From Parasphingorhabdus sp. SCSIO 66989 (lineage in GTDB: Bacteria; Pseudomonadota; Alphaproteobacteria; Sphingomonadales; Sphingomonadaceae), in assembly GCF_032852305.1 (NCBI RefSeq), contig NZ_CP136594.1, positions 1,463,501 through 1,527,500 on the forward strand: a stretch of 64,000 bases of DNA. Direction: 5' to 3'. The position numbers were made by a program, and so were the translations under genes. Under the pieces are notes generated by a model. The model was given only the letters and a program-made list of their open reading frames with translations. It had not been told where the DNA came from and did not search any database. Positions 26,845-35,374 of the stretch are shown here, one piece after another. How positions within the stretch are numbered: the stretch's first letter is position 1; every line of letters starts with the position of its first letter.

Positions 26845-29276
26845 TTTTTCGAGCTCTTTTTCGATCCCTGCGCCTCGCCCATCAGGTCACGGCCGGTGCG
26901 CGATTTGGGATCGGGCGACTTGAAGGCTTCCACCCGGCTTGGGATGATCCGGCGCGGATAGTGGTTGTTTTCAATATTCGCGTCTGCCGTTTCCCAATTG
27001 GGATCGACAACGACCTGCGACAGCTCCTTCCCTTTGGGGAAGACCAGCAGCTTCTTGACGCGCCGCGAATTGCGCCGCCAGATTTCTGCCGGGATCATCA
27101 TCTTCTCGGTGCTGCCATCATCAAAGGTCAGGCCTAGAATGATCGGCATCACCAGCCCGCCTTTGTTGGAAAAGCTCAGCACATAATAATTGGCATCTTC
27201 CTCGACCGCGCGGTCAAAGGCGGTGCGCATCCACTCTTCGTCGAGCGATTCCAGAAACTCGGTATAGCTTTTGCGATCCTTGGGGGTGACGGTGAACTGG
27301 TCATTATCGTCATAGAAATCGGTCACGCCGGGATTTTCCAGCACCCAGATCGGCAGGCGCTGTTCGCGGTTCTGGCGGACGCCGACTTTCTCCGGCTCGT
27401 CCGCCAACTCCTGACGACGGCGCGGCAGGTCGATATCCGGGTCTTCGGTGTCGATGCGCAGCTTGTGGATGGTATCGAGCGAAATATCGACATGATCGGT
27501 GGTGTAGAACCAGCCGCGCCAGAACCAGTCGAGATCAGTGCCCGAGGCTTCTTCCATGGTGCGGAAGAAATCGGCGGGCGTAGGTCGCTTATGTTTCCAG
27601 CGGCGGGCATATTCGCGCAGCGCAAAATCAAACCGCTCGCGCCCGATGATCGTGTCGCGCAATATGTGATAGGCAGCCGATGGCTTGCCATAGGCATTGG
27701 GGCCAAGGTTCAGCACGCTGTCCGATTGAGTCATGATCGGCACCTGCTGGCTTGAGGTCATATAAGGGATCAGGTCGCGCGCAATGCTGCGGCCCCAGGG
27801 CATGTCCGGGTCCCATTCATAGCCGGCGACGGAATCGAGGAAGGAGTTCAAGCCTTCATCCATCCATGTCCATTGCCGCTCGTCCGAATTGACCGTCATC
27901 GGGAAATAGATATGGCCAATCTCGTGGATCACCACGCCGACCAGAAAGACCTTTTCTGACAGCGAATAGGTGCGGGTACCGTCCTTGTTCAACGTCGTGC
28001 GCGGGCCGTTAAAGGTGATCATCGGATATTCCATGCCGCCAACCGGGCCATTCACCGATTGCGCCGTGGGATAGGGATAATCAAAGCTGAAACGCGAATA
28101 GACCTTCATCGTATGGACCACGGCGGCGGTCGAATATTTGCGCCATAGCTCGCCACCTTCTTTGGGCCAGAAGGACATCGCCATCACGGTTTCATTCTCC
28201 GCGCCGGGCTGTTGATGGCCCTGTGCGTCCCACATGAATTTGCGGCTCGAGGCCCAGGCAAAATCGCGGACATTCTCGGCAGAGAAACGCCATGTCTTGG
28301 TGCCGGATGGGCCGGTGCGTTCATTGGCGGCGGCTTCCTGCGGCGTGACGATAAACATCGGTTCGTCAGCGCTGCGGGCAGCTGCAAGCCGCTGGCGCTG
28401 GGTAGCGGTTAGAACCTCTTCGGGATTGCTCAACATACCGGTCGATGCGACGATATGATCGTCAGGGACGGTCATCGTCACATCATAATTGCCAAATTCC
28501 AGGGTAAACTCGCCGCGGCCAAGAAACTCCTTATTGTGCCAGCCTTCATAGTCGGAATAGGCGACCAGACGCGGGAACCATTGGGCGAGCAGGAAGATAT
28601 CATTGCCGCCGGGGCGCGGATCATCGGGGAAATGCTCATAGCCTGAACGGGCCGAAACCGCATTTTCCTCAACGATATTATACGCCCATTCAATCTCGAA
28701 CTCGACGCTTTGTTCAGGCGCGAGCACAGTCGGCAGGTCAATGCGCATCAGCGTGCCGACAATGGTGTGATCGAGCGCGGTTCCATCGAGCAGGCGCACG
28801 GCACCAATATCATAGCCGAAATCATTATCGGCCATGGATTGCTGGCGGCGCAGTTCGCCGATGGAGAGCTTTGCAGGCTTGTCGCCGCTGGCTGCCGAAA
28901 CGCTGGGGCCGCGGCGACCGGGGCCGCCAAAAGTGTTGGTCAACTCCGCCATGGAATCCTTGCGGAAAATATTCTGGTCGAGCTGCATCCAGATCCAGGG
29001 CAGGGCATCGGGAGAGTTGTTGGTGTAACGAATGGTCGCTCTTGCGGTCAGGCGGCGCTTCTTCTCATCCAGCTCGGCGGTGATGCGATAATCGGCCTGT
29101 TGCTGCCAATATTCATGGCCCGGAGCACCCGAAGCATTGCGATAGACATTGGGGTCGGGAAGAACCTCGTCAAGCTGACGAAACTTGTCCTCAAAGCTGC
29201 CCTTGGTCTGTTCAATCCCCTGCGCCAGCGCGGGCGTGGCGATGATCAATGCGGCGATAAAGGCGATAAACCTCAA
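26841..29276 (-). CDS. Exported M1-family (gluzincin) metallopeptidase
   Basis: The 811-residue protein has a signal peptide (1-19, ATPALAQ). The zinc site is HEIGH (451-455) with Glu474 (DEGLN) as third ligand, and GGMEY (413-417) corresponds to the GAMEN exopeptidase motif of M1 aminopeptidases. An N-terminal beta-saddle domain precedes it. The last 200 residues are a beta-rich region and end in a Lys/Ser-rich tail. It probably trims peptides in the periplasm. It overlaps the DUF6702-like gene by four bases. Confidence 0.92.
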   Translation of the reverse strand: MRFIAFIAALIIATPALAQGIEQTKGSFEDKFRQLDEVLPDPNVYRNASGAPGHEYWQQQADYRITAELDEKKRRLTARATIRYTNNSPDALPWIWMQLDQNIFRKDSMAELTNTFGGPGRRGPSVSAASGDKPAKLSIGELRRQQSMADNDFGYDIGAVRLLDGTALDHTIVGTLMRIDLPTVLAPEQSVEFEIEWAYNIVEENAVSARSGYEHFPDDPRPGGNDIFLLAQWFPRLVAYSDYEGWHNKEFLGRGEFTLEFGNYDVTMTVPDDHIVASTGMLSNPEEVLTATQRQRLAAARSADEPMFIVTPQEAAANERTGPSGTKTWRFSAENVRDFAWASSRKFMWDAQGHQQPGAENETVMAMSFWPKEGGELWRKYSTAAVVHTMKVYSRFSFDYPYPTAQSVNGPVGGMEYPMITFNGPRTTLNKDGTRTYSLSEKVFLVGVVIHEIGHIYFPMTVNSDERQWTWMDEGLNSFLDSVAGYEWDPDMPWGRSIARDLIPYMTSSQQVPIMTQSDSVLNLGPNAYGKPSAAYHILRDTIIGRERFDFALREYARRWKHKRPTPADFFRTMEEASGTDLDWFWRGWFYTTDHVDISLDTIHKLRIDTEDPDIDLPRRRQELADEPEKVGVRQNREQRLPIWVLENPGVTDFYDDNDQFTVTPKDRKSYTEFLESLDEEWMRTAFDRAVEEDANYYVLSFSNKGGLVMPIILGLTFDDGSTEKMMIPAEIWRRNSRRVKKLLVFPKGKELSQVVVDPNWETADANIENNHYPRRIIPSRVEAFKSPDPKSRTGRDLMGEAQGSKKSSKK

Positions 29277-29477
29277 AATGCTCTCCCAATGTCAGCAGAA
29301 AGTTTGGTGCGAATGTGATTTTGTATCTTGGCCGCATTGCTTAGTCGGATTTGCTGCCAATCGCAAATGCTCTGAAGCGTGCATTATCAGTGCGGTGTCG
29401 TCCGGTGATACACGGCTTATACAATTGTCACGAGATATGGTTGTGTGTTCGGATGCAATCGTTATACGCTCTGCCCC

Positions 29478-30941
29478 ATGACAGACACACATATCGAAAC
29501 CCCAATCGTCGCCGTTGCTCCGGGCGATGGAATCGGCCCTGAAATCACTGATGCAGCATTGCGCGTTATAGAGGCTGCAGGCGCTCGTTTTGAAACGCTG
29601 CCGATCAAGCTGGGTGAGGAGCTTTACAAGAGCGGACACACTTCGGGCATTGGCCCCGATACGTGGAACGACTTGGCGCGCAGCCATGCGCTGTTCAAGG
29701 GGCCGATCACCACGCCGCTCGGCTCTGGCTATAAAAGTCTCAACGTTACCTTGCGCAAGACGCTGGGCCTGTTCGCCAATGTCCGGCCCTGCCGCTCGCT
29801 GCACCCTGCGGTCGCCACGCTGCATCCCGAGCTCGATATCGTCATCGTGCGCGAGAATGAGGAAGATCTCTATGCCGGCATCGAGCACCGCCAGACGCAT
29901 GAAGTGTTCCAGACGCTGAAACTGGTCAGCCGTCCGGGAACCGAACGCATCATCCGCTACGCCTTTGACTATTGCCGCGCCAATGGCCGCAAAAAGCTGA
30001 CATGCTTCACCAAATCGAACATCATGAAGCTGACCGATGGGTTGATGCAGAGCGTGTTTGAGGAGATCGGCAAAGACTATCCCGATATCGAGCAGGATCA
30101 CATGATCATCGACATCGCCTCGGCGCGCCTTGCCGCGCGGCCGCAGGATTTCGACGTGATTGTCACCAGCAACCTGTATGGCGATATCGTCTCCGACATT
30201 GCCGCCGAATTGACCGGCTCAGTTGGCCTTGGCGCATCGGCGAATATCGGCGCAACACTCTCCATGTTCGAGGCGATCCATGGCTCTGCGCCGGATATTG
30301 CCGGGCAGAAGATCGCCAATCCTTCAGGCCTGATTCTGGCAGGGGTGATGATGATGAACCATCTCGGCCAGGGCGATGTTGCGAGCAAGGTGCATAATGC
30401 CTGGCTGCGCACTATCGAGGATGGACTGCACACCGGCGACATCTACAAGGAAGAAACCTCCAAGGCTCGTCTCGGCACACAGGAATTTGCCGATGCGGTG
30501 ATTGAACGGCTGGGTTCTGCGCCGGAGCATTTTGCTGCGGTCGCCTATGGCGATGACAGCGCGGTGCAGATCACACCCTATGAGCGCCCCGCAGCGGAAG
30601 CGCTTGCCGAGCGCAAGCTGATCGGCGTTGATGTCTTTGTGATGAGCACGCAAATCCCGGAAGACCTGGCAGGCATGCTGCGCGGCGCGATCACCGGAGC
30701 GGAAACGCTGACCATGTTGACCAATCGCGGTATCAAGGTCTGGCCGGCGCACAATCCGGCAACCTTCTGCACCGATCACTGGCGCTGCCGTTTTCAGTTT
30801 GCCGGCGATGCTCCGGTGACCCTGCGCGCTATTGTTGATCTGCTCAGCCGCCTGGTCGACCATGGCGTTGAAGTGATCAAGACCGAGAATCTCTACGAAT
30901 TTGATGGTGAGCCGGGCTATTCGCTGGGTCAAGGTCAGTAA
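29478..30941 (+). CDS. icd: NADP-type isocitrate dehydrogenase, Thermus/Rickettsia-like with C-terminal extension
   Basis: The ATG at 29478 (MTDTHIETPIVAVAPGDGIGPE) gives 487 residues. AVAPGDGIGPEI is the beta-decarboxylating dehydrogenase start. ENEEDLYAGIEH, the KSNIMK region and NLYGDIVSDIAAELTGSVGL bind substrate and metal. HGSAPDIAGQKIANPSG lies in the coenzyme loop. About 140 residues follow the usual end of the domain (from about 350), as in the Thermus and Rickettsia enzymes. Homologous isopropylmalate and tartrate dehydrogenases share the fold, but length and tail favour isocitrate dehydrogenase of the TCA cycle. The RNase P RNA follows 60 bases downstream. Confidence 0.88.
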   Translation: MTDTHIETPIVAVAPGDGIGPEITDAALRVIEAAGARFETLPIKLGEELYKSGHTSGIGPDTWNDLARSHALFKGPITTPLGSGYKSLNVTLRKTLGLFANVRPCRSLHPAVATLHPELDIVIVRENEEDLYAGIEHRQTHEVFQTLKLVSRPGTERIIRYAFDYCRANGRKKLTCFTKSNIMKLTDGLMQSVFEEIGKDYPDIEQDHMIIDIASARLAARPQDFDVIVTSNLYGDIVSDIAAELTGSVGLGASANIGATLSMFEAIHGSAPDIAGQKIANPSGLILAGVMMMNHLGQGDVASKVHNAWLRTIEDGLHTGDIYKEETSKARLGTQEFADAVIERLGSAPEHFAAVAYGDDSAVQITPYERPAAEALAERKLIGVDVFVMSTQIPEDLAGMLRGAITGAETLTMLTNRGIKVWPAHNPATFCTDHWRCRFQFAGDAPVTLRAIVDLLSRLVDHGVEVIKTENLYEFDGEPGYSLGQGQ

Positions 30942-31002
30942 GATATCCGGCCCGTTCAGCGATCGCTGGACGCGCATGGCCATGATCTGCTAGAGCGCGC
31001 TC

Positions 31003-31393
31003 AGCCAGAGGGCTGGACAGTCGCGTCAGGTGAAAATCTGCCGAGGAAAGTCCGGGCTCCACGAAACAAAGATGCCGGATAACGTCCGGCGGTCGTGCTT
31101 ATGTGCGATCAGGGACAGTGCAACAGAAAGCAGGTCGCGCAGGCTTCGGTCCCGTGACAGTGAAAGGGTGCGGTAAGAGCGCACCGCGCGCGCCAGCAAT
31201 GGCCGCGGCACGGTAAACCCCATCTGGAGCAAGACCAAATAGGGATGGCGCAGGCAGCGCATGCTGCCGGACGGTTTCGGGTCCATGCCATCCGGGTTGG
31301 TTGCTGGAGCGTATCAGCAATGATGCGCCAAGAGGAATGGCTGTCGAACCTGGTAACAGGGGAACAGAACCCGGCTTACAGGCCCTCTGGCTT
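31003..31393 (+). ncRNA. rnpB: RNase P RNA, bacterial class A
   Basis: AGCCAGAGGGC (31003-31013) and GCCCTCTGGCT (31382-31392) form helix P1. The universally conserved core GAGGAAAGTCCGGGCTCC lies near 31039 and ACAGAACCCGGCTTACAG near the 3' end. The roughly 390-nt length and the GAAAGGGTGCGGTAAGAGCGC segment fit the alphaproteobacterial class A RNA. It is the catalytic RNA that removes 5' leaders from tRNA precursors. Confidence 0.97.
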
Positions 31394-31400
31394 TATTCAT

Positions 31401-31507
31401 CGTCATTGCGAGGAGCGAAGCGACGCGGCAATCCAGTGCAGCAAGCGCAAGTGGCTCTGGATTGGTTGACCTTCGGTCGCCTGCGGCCCGCTTCGCTCGC
31501 AATGACG
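31401..31507. repeat. Family B repeat, copy 3
   Basis: Starts CGTCATTGCGAGGAGCGAAG only eight bases after the RNase P RNA and ends CGCTCGCAATGACG. The loop is longer than in other copies. Its position suggests it may end or protect the rnpB transcript. Confidence 0.87.
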
Positions 31508-31515
31508 CTGCTTTT

Positions 31516-31656
31516 TCAATATCCGGAAGTGACGGAGATCAAGGAACCGCCGCCGCCGGAAGCCGCCAGCGCGCCGGGTGCGGGCTCTTGTGCAAGCACA
31601 AAGCCCAGCATCATCAGGCTGGAAAGCACCACAGAAAGGGTCAATTGGCGGCTCAT
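31516..31656 (-). CDS. Possible small exported peptide
   Basis: A 46-codon frame with ATG at 31656 and TGA at 31516-31518. The translation has a basic start (MSRQ), a hydrophobic core (LTLSVVLSSLMMLGFVLA) and a tail EPAPGALAASGGGGSLISV, so it reads as a signal or anchor sequence followed by about 23 glycine/alanine-rich residues. An AAGGA lies about 12 bases upstream, a little far. I recognise no family. It is too short to exclude chance. Confidence 0.4.
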   Translation of the reverse strand: MSRQLTLSVVLSSLMMLGFVLAQEPAPGALAASGGGGSLISVTSGY

Positions 31657-31815
31657 TGGGTCACATATTCCTTATTGCTGCACTGCAATATATGTGTGCT
31701 GGTGCGGCAAACAATGGGTGTTCGACCAAGAACGCTGGCTGGCGACAAACGGCATTTGCAGTTTGATCCGCTTCTTGGGGTGGATATTCGCATCATCAGG
31801 GCTTAAATTGGGGCG

Positions 31816-32352
31816 ATGGCAAGAACAGGCAGATCGGTTGACTGGGGCTTTCCCCGCTGGCGCGGCTATGGCGCTGCGCGCGAGGCAGAGTCCGTGCGGA
31901 TCTGCGATCGCCATGGCTGTGAAGAGCCCGGAACATGCCCCGCGCCGAAATCGCCCAACAGCCCCGACCGCTGGTATTTCTGTGAGAAACATGCGGCGGA
32001 GTATAATCGCGGCTGGAACTATTTTGAGGGGCTGAACAAGGAAGAGGCCGCTGCCCGCGCCAAGGATGAGGCGCGTGATGCGGGCGGTTATTCGCAAGCC
32101 TCGCATTATGGCTGGGCCGGGTCAGGCGATGGCAGCCGCTCCGCCGATGAAATGCGCGCGCTGGAAGTGTTGGGCCTTGACCCGGACGCGGATTTTGCGG
32201 CGGTAAAGAAAGCCTATCGCCTGCTCGCCAAACAGAACCATCCCGACACCAATCCCGATGACAAGCAAGCGGCCGAGCGGTTTCAGGCGATCCAGCTGAG
32301 CTATCAGGTGTTGAAGTCCGCTGAAGAAAGGCGCGAATGGAAGCCGGAGTAG
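31816..32352 (+). CDS. J-domain protein with N-terminal Cys/His cluster
   Basis: The 178-residue protein carries a C-terminal J domain (about 112-178) with LEVLGLDPDADFAAVKKAYRLL in helices I-II and the HPD tripeptide at 142-144 that stimulates DnaK. There is no G/F-rich or DnaJ zinc-finger region. The N-terminal half has Cys30, His33, Cys35, Cys41, Cys56 and His59, which could bind a metal. This arrangement is seen in short DnaJ-like proteins of sphingomonads and other alphaproteobacteria. It is probably a specialised co-chaperone with an unknown client. Confidence 0.9.
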   Translation: MARTGRSVDWGFPRWRGYGAAREAESVRICDRHGCEEPGTCPAPKSPNSPDRWYFCEKHAAEYNRGWNYFEGLNKEEAAARAKDEARDAGGYSQASHYGWAGSGDGSRSADEMRALEVLGLDPDADFAAVKKAYRLLAKQNHPDTNPDDKQAAERFQAIQLSYQVLKSAEERREWKPE

Positions 32353-32363
32353 AGCGCCTAGGT

Positions 32364-32473
32364 TCCTCTCCCCGGCGGGGAGAGGTTAGGTGAGGGGGAG
32401 CGAGGCGAAGTCGAGCGTCCAAGCTATCAACATCGTGCACCCCCATCCAACCTTCCCCCTCAAGGGGGAAGGC
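32364..32473. repeat. Family C GC-rich palindromic repeat, divergent copy
   Basis: CTCTCCCCGGCGGGGAGAG at the left and CTTCCCCCTCAAGGGGGAAG at the right, with AAGCTATCAA in between, resembles the CCCCTCCCCTNNAGGGGAGGGG elements at 46362, 55839, 56913 and 58615. Confidence 0.7.
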
Positions 32474-32705
32474 TATGAAGCTTAACTTTTCGAAAACGTT
32501 CTAGCTCTAAACTCGAACCGGATTTACCCTGTCCTACAGGGTGCACTATTGGTATGATGGCTGCGATGCTTTTGTATTAGCATGAGATAGCATCGCTGCC
32601 TTTTCCAACATGATATCCAACAGCATCACGCATTTCTGCGCCTCGCGAGCGGAACTTTCGTAACCTTCGTCAAGCAAGGCTGACACTTTCCAACAGCGGT
32701 TGCGA
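32474..32705. other. Non-coding gap after the J-domain gene
   Basis: With the adjoining repeat this makes a 353-base stretch without a gene. I see no convincing reading frame, RNA gene or regulatory motif in it. Confidence 0.5.
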
Positions 32706-33446
32706 TCAAGTCCAACCCGCAATGGCGGGTATCAGGATCACTAGCACCAGCGCATTGCCCACGCCATGGATGACAATGCCGATCCAGATATTGCGATAGC
32801 GCTGTACCAGAAAGGGTATGATCAGGCTGACCGGCATCAGCGTCAGGACATTCCAGCGCATAAAGGCATGGACCAACAGGTTCCAGCACAGGCCATTGAC
32901 CAGCCAGGCCCATTTGCCGAGATAGCGCTCTTGCAAGGGCAGGGCATAGCCTCTCCAAAGCAGCTCCTCGCCGCCGATATTGACCAGCAGCCAGCCCAGC
33001 CAGAACAGCACCAGCCACCAATTGCCCCGCACAGGGATGCCGAAAAAGGTGCTTAATCCTGTTTCGGGGGTGAAGCTGGGGTCAAACAGTTCGGGAATGA
33101 TTTCGGGTGGCGCGAAAAGCGGGAATTGGGTCAAATAGGCACCTGTCGGCGAGAGCAGTATCTCGCTGGATTGGACGATGAACAGGCCAATGATGATCGC
33201 TATCCAATGCTTGCCTTCTATCGAATTCAGCCAGAACCGGTCACGAAAGGACTGCCTTAGCCCCTCGCGCTGGTGCCGCCAGACCGTCCAACCGAGCATC
33301 GCGACTATTGGCAGCCATAATGCGGCGCTCCAACTTACGATCAGGGTAATGCCACGAGCGCTTGCTGCGGGAACCCCGAACCATATTCCCAAGAGTATCG
33401 CGAGGCCCGGAATACCGAAGAACAGCAATGAGCGTGTAAGGCTCAT
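32706..33446 (-). CDS. CPBP-family intramembrane metalloprotease
   Basis: The 246-residue protein has about seven hydrophobic segments. GGEELLWRGYALP near residue 165 is the EExxxR motif of the CPBP (Abi/CAAX protease and bacteriocin-processing) family, and later His residues in LLVHAFMRW and IVIHGVGNAL supply the remaining ligands. Such proteins cleave within the membrane, but the bacterial substrates are mostly unknown. It lies upstream of sufE on the same strand, 59 bases away from its end. Confidence 0.9.
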   Translation of the reverse strand: MSLTRSLLFFGIPGLAILLGIWFGVPAASARGITLIVSWSAALWLPIVAMLGWTVWRHQREGLRQSFRDRFWLNSIEGKHWIAIIIGLFIVQSSEILLSPTGAYLTQFPLFAPPEIIPELFDPSFTPETGLSTFFGIPVRGNWWLVLFWLGWLLVNIGGEELLWRGYALPLQERYLGKWAWLVNGLCWNLLVHAFMRWNVLTLMPVSLIIPFLVQRYRNIWIGIVIHGVGNALVLVILIPAIAGWT

Positions 33447-33505
33447 TTATCCGGAGACATTCGCCAGAGAGGTAAAAGGCCGCAGGGAAGTGCGGGGCTC
33501 AAGGC

Positions 33506-33916
33506 TCAGCTTTCGTGGTAGCGCTGCGCCGTTTCGCGGATCAGTGCGATCATATTGGGGATGCCCTGGGTGCGGTTGGAGGAGAGCTGGTTTTTGAGAT
33601 CAAACGGCTCGAGCGCCGCCGGAATATCGGTGTCGAGTATCTGTTGCGGCGAACCATCCTGCACCGTGGTCAGCACCAGCGCGATAATGCCCTTGGTGAT
33701 CGCGGCGTTGCTGTCGGCCAGGAAGTGCAGATCGCCAGCATCGGTTCGGGTGGGATAGACCCAGACTGAGGCCGAACAGCCGCGCACCAGCGTCGCATCG
33801 GTTTTGAGCGCATCGGGCATAGGCTCGAGCGCGCGGCCCAGTTCGATCAACAGGCGATAGCGTTCATCACCATCGAGAAACGCATATTCTTCGACAATAT
33901 CATCAAGGCTTGGCAT
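33506..33916 (-). CDS. sufE: SufE-family sulphur acceptor protein
   Basis: The start at 33916 (MPSLDDIVEEYAFLDGDERYR) matches the SufE N-terminus; the frame upstream runs into a repeat and is not counted. The protein has 136 residues with Cys47 in VRGCSASVW as the persulphide-accepting cysteine, followed by LHFLADSNAAITKGIIALVL. SufE takes sulphur from the cysteine desulphurase SufS for iron-sulphur cluster assembly. Other suf genes are not in the window. Confidence 0.93.
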   Translation of the reverse strand: MPSLDDIVEEYAFLDGDERYRLLIELGRALEPMPDALKTDATLVRGCSASVWVYPTRTDAGDLHFLADSNAAITKGIIALVLTTVQDGSPQQILDTDIPAALEPFDLKNQLSSNRTQGIPNMIALIRETAQRYHES

Positions 33917-33963
33917 AGCCGCGCGCTTAGCAATGTCTGAGAGTGTGGGGAAGGGGGTTAAAA

Positions 33964-34106
33964 CATCCTCCCCATACATGGGGAGGGGGACCAGCCGGAG
34001 TCTTGGCGGAGGCTGGTGGAGGGGGCTATCAATCCGGCACTGCGCAAGTGGAAATCCCCCTCCGTCAGCGCTATGCGCTGCCACCTCCCCGTGAACGGGG
34101 AGGATT
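33964..34106. repeat. Family C repeat at the 3' end of the psp operon
   Basis: CATCCTCCCCATACATGGGG at the left and CCTCCCCGTGAACGGGGAGG at the right enclose about 100 bases with GGGGGCTATCAATCCGGCAC, which is related to the inner part of the truB copy read on the other strand. It lies seven bases after the last psp-cluster stop and could terminate that transcript. Confidence 0.75.
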
Positions 34107-34113
34107 TTATGAT

Positions 34114-34359
34114 CTACAGCTCCACGCCCGCCGCAATCGCTTCCAGCTTGCGCAGCCGCTCGCGCAGGTCGGCCAGTTCGATCCGGGCATTGGTATTGTG
34201 CGGGTCAAACTCCTCTGTCTCCTGCACTGGGCCTTGGCGCAATTCCATGCGCTTAAGCGCAATCCAGTCATTCCAGGCGCGCAGCGCGGAGGCCGCGAGA
34301 ATGGTGATACCCAGCAGCGCGGCTGCGGTGACAATCAAGATGGTGTTAGGGTCCTGCAT
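34114..34359 (-). CDS. Small PspB-like membrane protein 5 (81 aa), divergent
   Basis: One transmembrane helix (residues about 7-27) is followed by a charged coil: ARIELADLRERLRKLEAIAAGVEL at the end resembles the ERI-x-LERI segment of its neighbours but stops short and lacks the final EIExLR. It is the last gene of the psp operon, 27 bases after the 86-residue gene. It is the most divergent of five consecutive small genes. Function is unknown; membership in the envelope-stress cluster is inferred from position and pattern. Confidence 0.75.
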   Translation of the reverse strand: MQDPNTILIVTAAALLGITILAASALRAWNDWIALKRMELRQGPVQETEEFDPHNTNARIELADLRERLRKLEAIAAGVEL

Positions 34360-34386
34360 GGCGTTAATCCTTGGCGTTGCCTCTCA

Positions 34387-34647
34387 TCAGTCCTTGCGTA
34401 AATCTTCAATTTCGCGCGCAAGCTCGCGCGATCCGCGGTCATCGGTAATCACCCGTTCGAGCACGGCGATGCGCTCTTTCAACTGCTTCACTTCCGTCTG
34501 CAGGGCTTTCGCCTCGCCACTGTCGGCGCGAAACTGATTGCCGTCCTCGTCTTCCAAAATGCCGTTCTGGGCGCGATAGCGTGCGCGCAATACCCCGGCG
34601 ATCGAGACGATCAGAACAATACCAATCACCATTTCAAACGGATTCAT
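34387..34647 (-). CDS. Small PspB-like membrane protein 4 (86 aa)
   Basis: An N-terminal transmembrane helix (about 5-21) is followed by RARYRAQNGILEDEDGN, similar to the RARHGYPLEDEWG block of the 99-residue neighbour. A coiled-coil segment QLKERIAVLERVITDD then leads to the ending ELAREIEDLRKD. Both motifs recur in the adjacent genes and the first also resembles VERIISAD of PspB. It lies 43 bases after the 109-residue gene and 27 before the 81-residue gene. I recognise no named family other than the PspB-like pattern. Confidence 0.82.
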   Translation of the reverse strand: MNPFEMVIGIVLIVSIAGVLRARYRAQNGILEDEDGNQFRADSGEAKALQTEVKQLKERIAVLERVITDDRGSRELAREIEDLRKD

Positions 34648-34690
34648 CTGTCTTCCCTCATTCCTGTTATTCTTGCTTCGGCGATGCCGT

Positions 34691-35020
34691 TTAGTTCGGC
34701 GTCTGATCGCGCAACGCTTCGATATCCTGAGTCAGCCGGTGGCTGCTGTCGGTGACGATGCGCTCGACATTGGCGAGACGATCCTTGACCGAACCCAGCT
34801 CGGCGCGCAGTTCGGCATGTTCCTGAGTCAGCAGTTTGACGCGCTCGGCGGCTTGCTGGTCATTTTTCGGATAGACCGCCTGTCCCCAGGCACCATCCAG
34901 AGGATAGCCATTCTTAATCCGCAGCCACGTGGTAGCCACCCAACCGGCGACGCCAACGCTGACGAATATCGCGATAAAGGGGAAAATAGTCTGAATAACT
35001 TCGAGTTTATCGGCTTCCAT
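34691..35020 (-). CDS. Small PspB-like membrane protein 3 (109 aa)
   Basis: A longer N-terminus (MEADKLEVIQTIF) precedes the transmembrane helix at about 12-32. RIKNGYPLDGAWG follows directly, nearly the same as RARHGYPLEDEWG in the next gene upstream. The coil has DRLANVERIVTDSSHRLTQDIEALR, then a short tail DQTPN. The gene begins 12 bases after the 99-residue gene ends. Membrane anchoring with a cytoplasmic coil is predicted; a role in the Psp response is inferred from the cluster. Confidence 0.84.
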   Translation of the reverse strand: MEADKLEVIQTIFPFIAIFVSVGVAGWVATTWLRIKNGYPLDGAWGQAVYPKNDQQAAERVKLLTQEHAELRAELGSVKDRLANVERIVTDSSHRLTQDIEALRDQTPN

Positions 35021-35032
35021 GATTGGTTCTCC

Positions 35033-35332
35033 TCAGCGCAACTTGTCGATTTCATCGGACAGGCGGGCGGCACTGCTTTCCTTGTCAGTAGCAATACGTT
35101 CGAGGACGGAAATGCGCTCCTCCAACCGCGAGATTTTGCCGGTGAGCTGCTCATTTTCAGAAGTCAGCAATTCAACTTTGCGTTGAGAATCTAGGTCGGC
35201 CTTTTCGCTCTTGCCACCCCATTCATCCTCCAGCGGATAGCCATGGCGTGCGCGGATCCAGTTATTGACCAGCCAGCCAACGGTCATCACCGCTATAATT
35301 AACACAACAAATGATGGTCCACCCCATGACAT
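35033..35332 (-). CDS. Small PspB-like membrane protein 2 (99 aa)
   Basis: A transmembrane helix at about 7-25 is followed by RARHGYPLEDEWG and then a long coil. The coil contains LEERISVLERIATDKES and ends RLSDEIDKLR. It is most like the 95-residue neighbour in the coil and like the 109-residue neighbour after the membrane helix, as expected for tandem duplicates. The gap to the preceding gene is 42 bases. No enzyme motif is present. Confidence 0.85.
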   Translation of the reverse strand: MSWGGPSFVVLIIAVMTVGWLVNNWIRARHGYPLEDEWGGKSEKADLDSQRKVELLTSENEQLTGKISRLEERISVLERIATDKESSAARLSDEIDKLR

Positions 35333-35374
35333 GCTTGCTGTTCTCCCTTCTGATATTTTGCGTGCTCTACGGCC

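Noticed and set aside
31026-31320. Several short minus-strand frames in the region after icd
   Set aside because: They lie within the RNase P RNA, whose conserved core and P1 helix explain the sequence.
31401-31507. CRISPR-like repetition
   Set aside because: The repeats in the window are single dispersed palindromes without regular spacers or cas genes.
31301-32035. 244-codon plus-strand frame across the rnpB end, a repeat and the J-domain gene
   Set aside because: It crosses the structured RNA and a palindromic repeat and conflicts with the well-supported J-domain gene.
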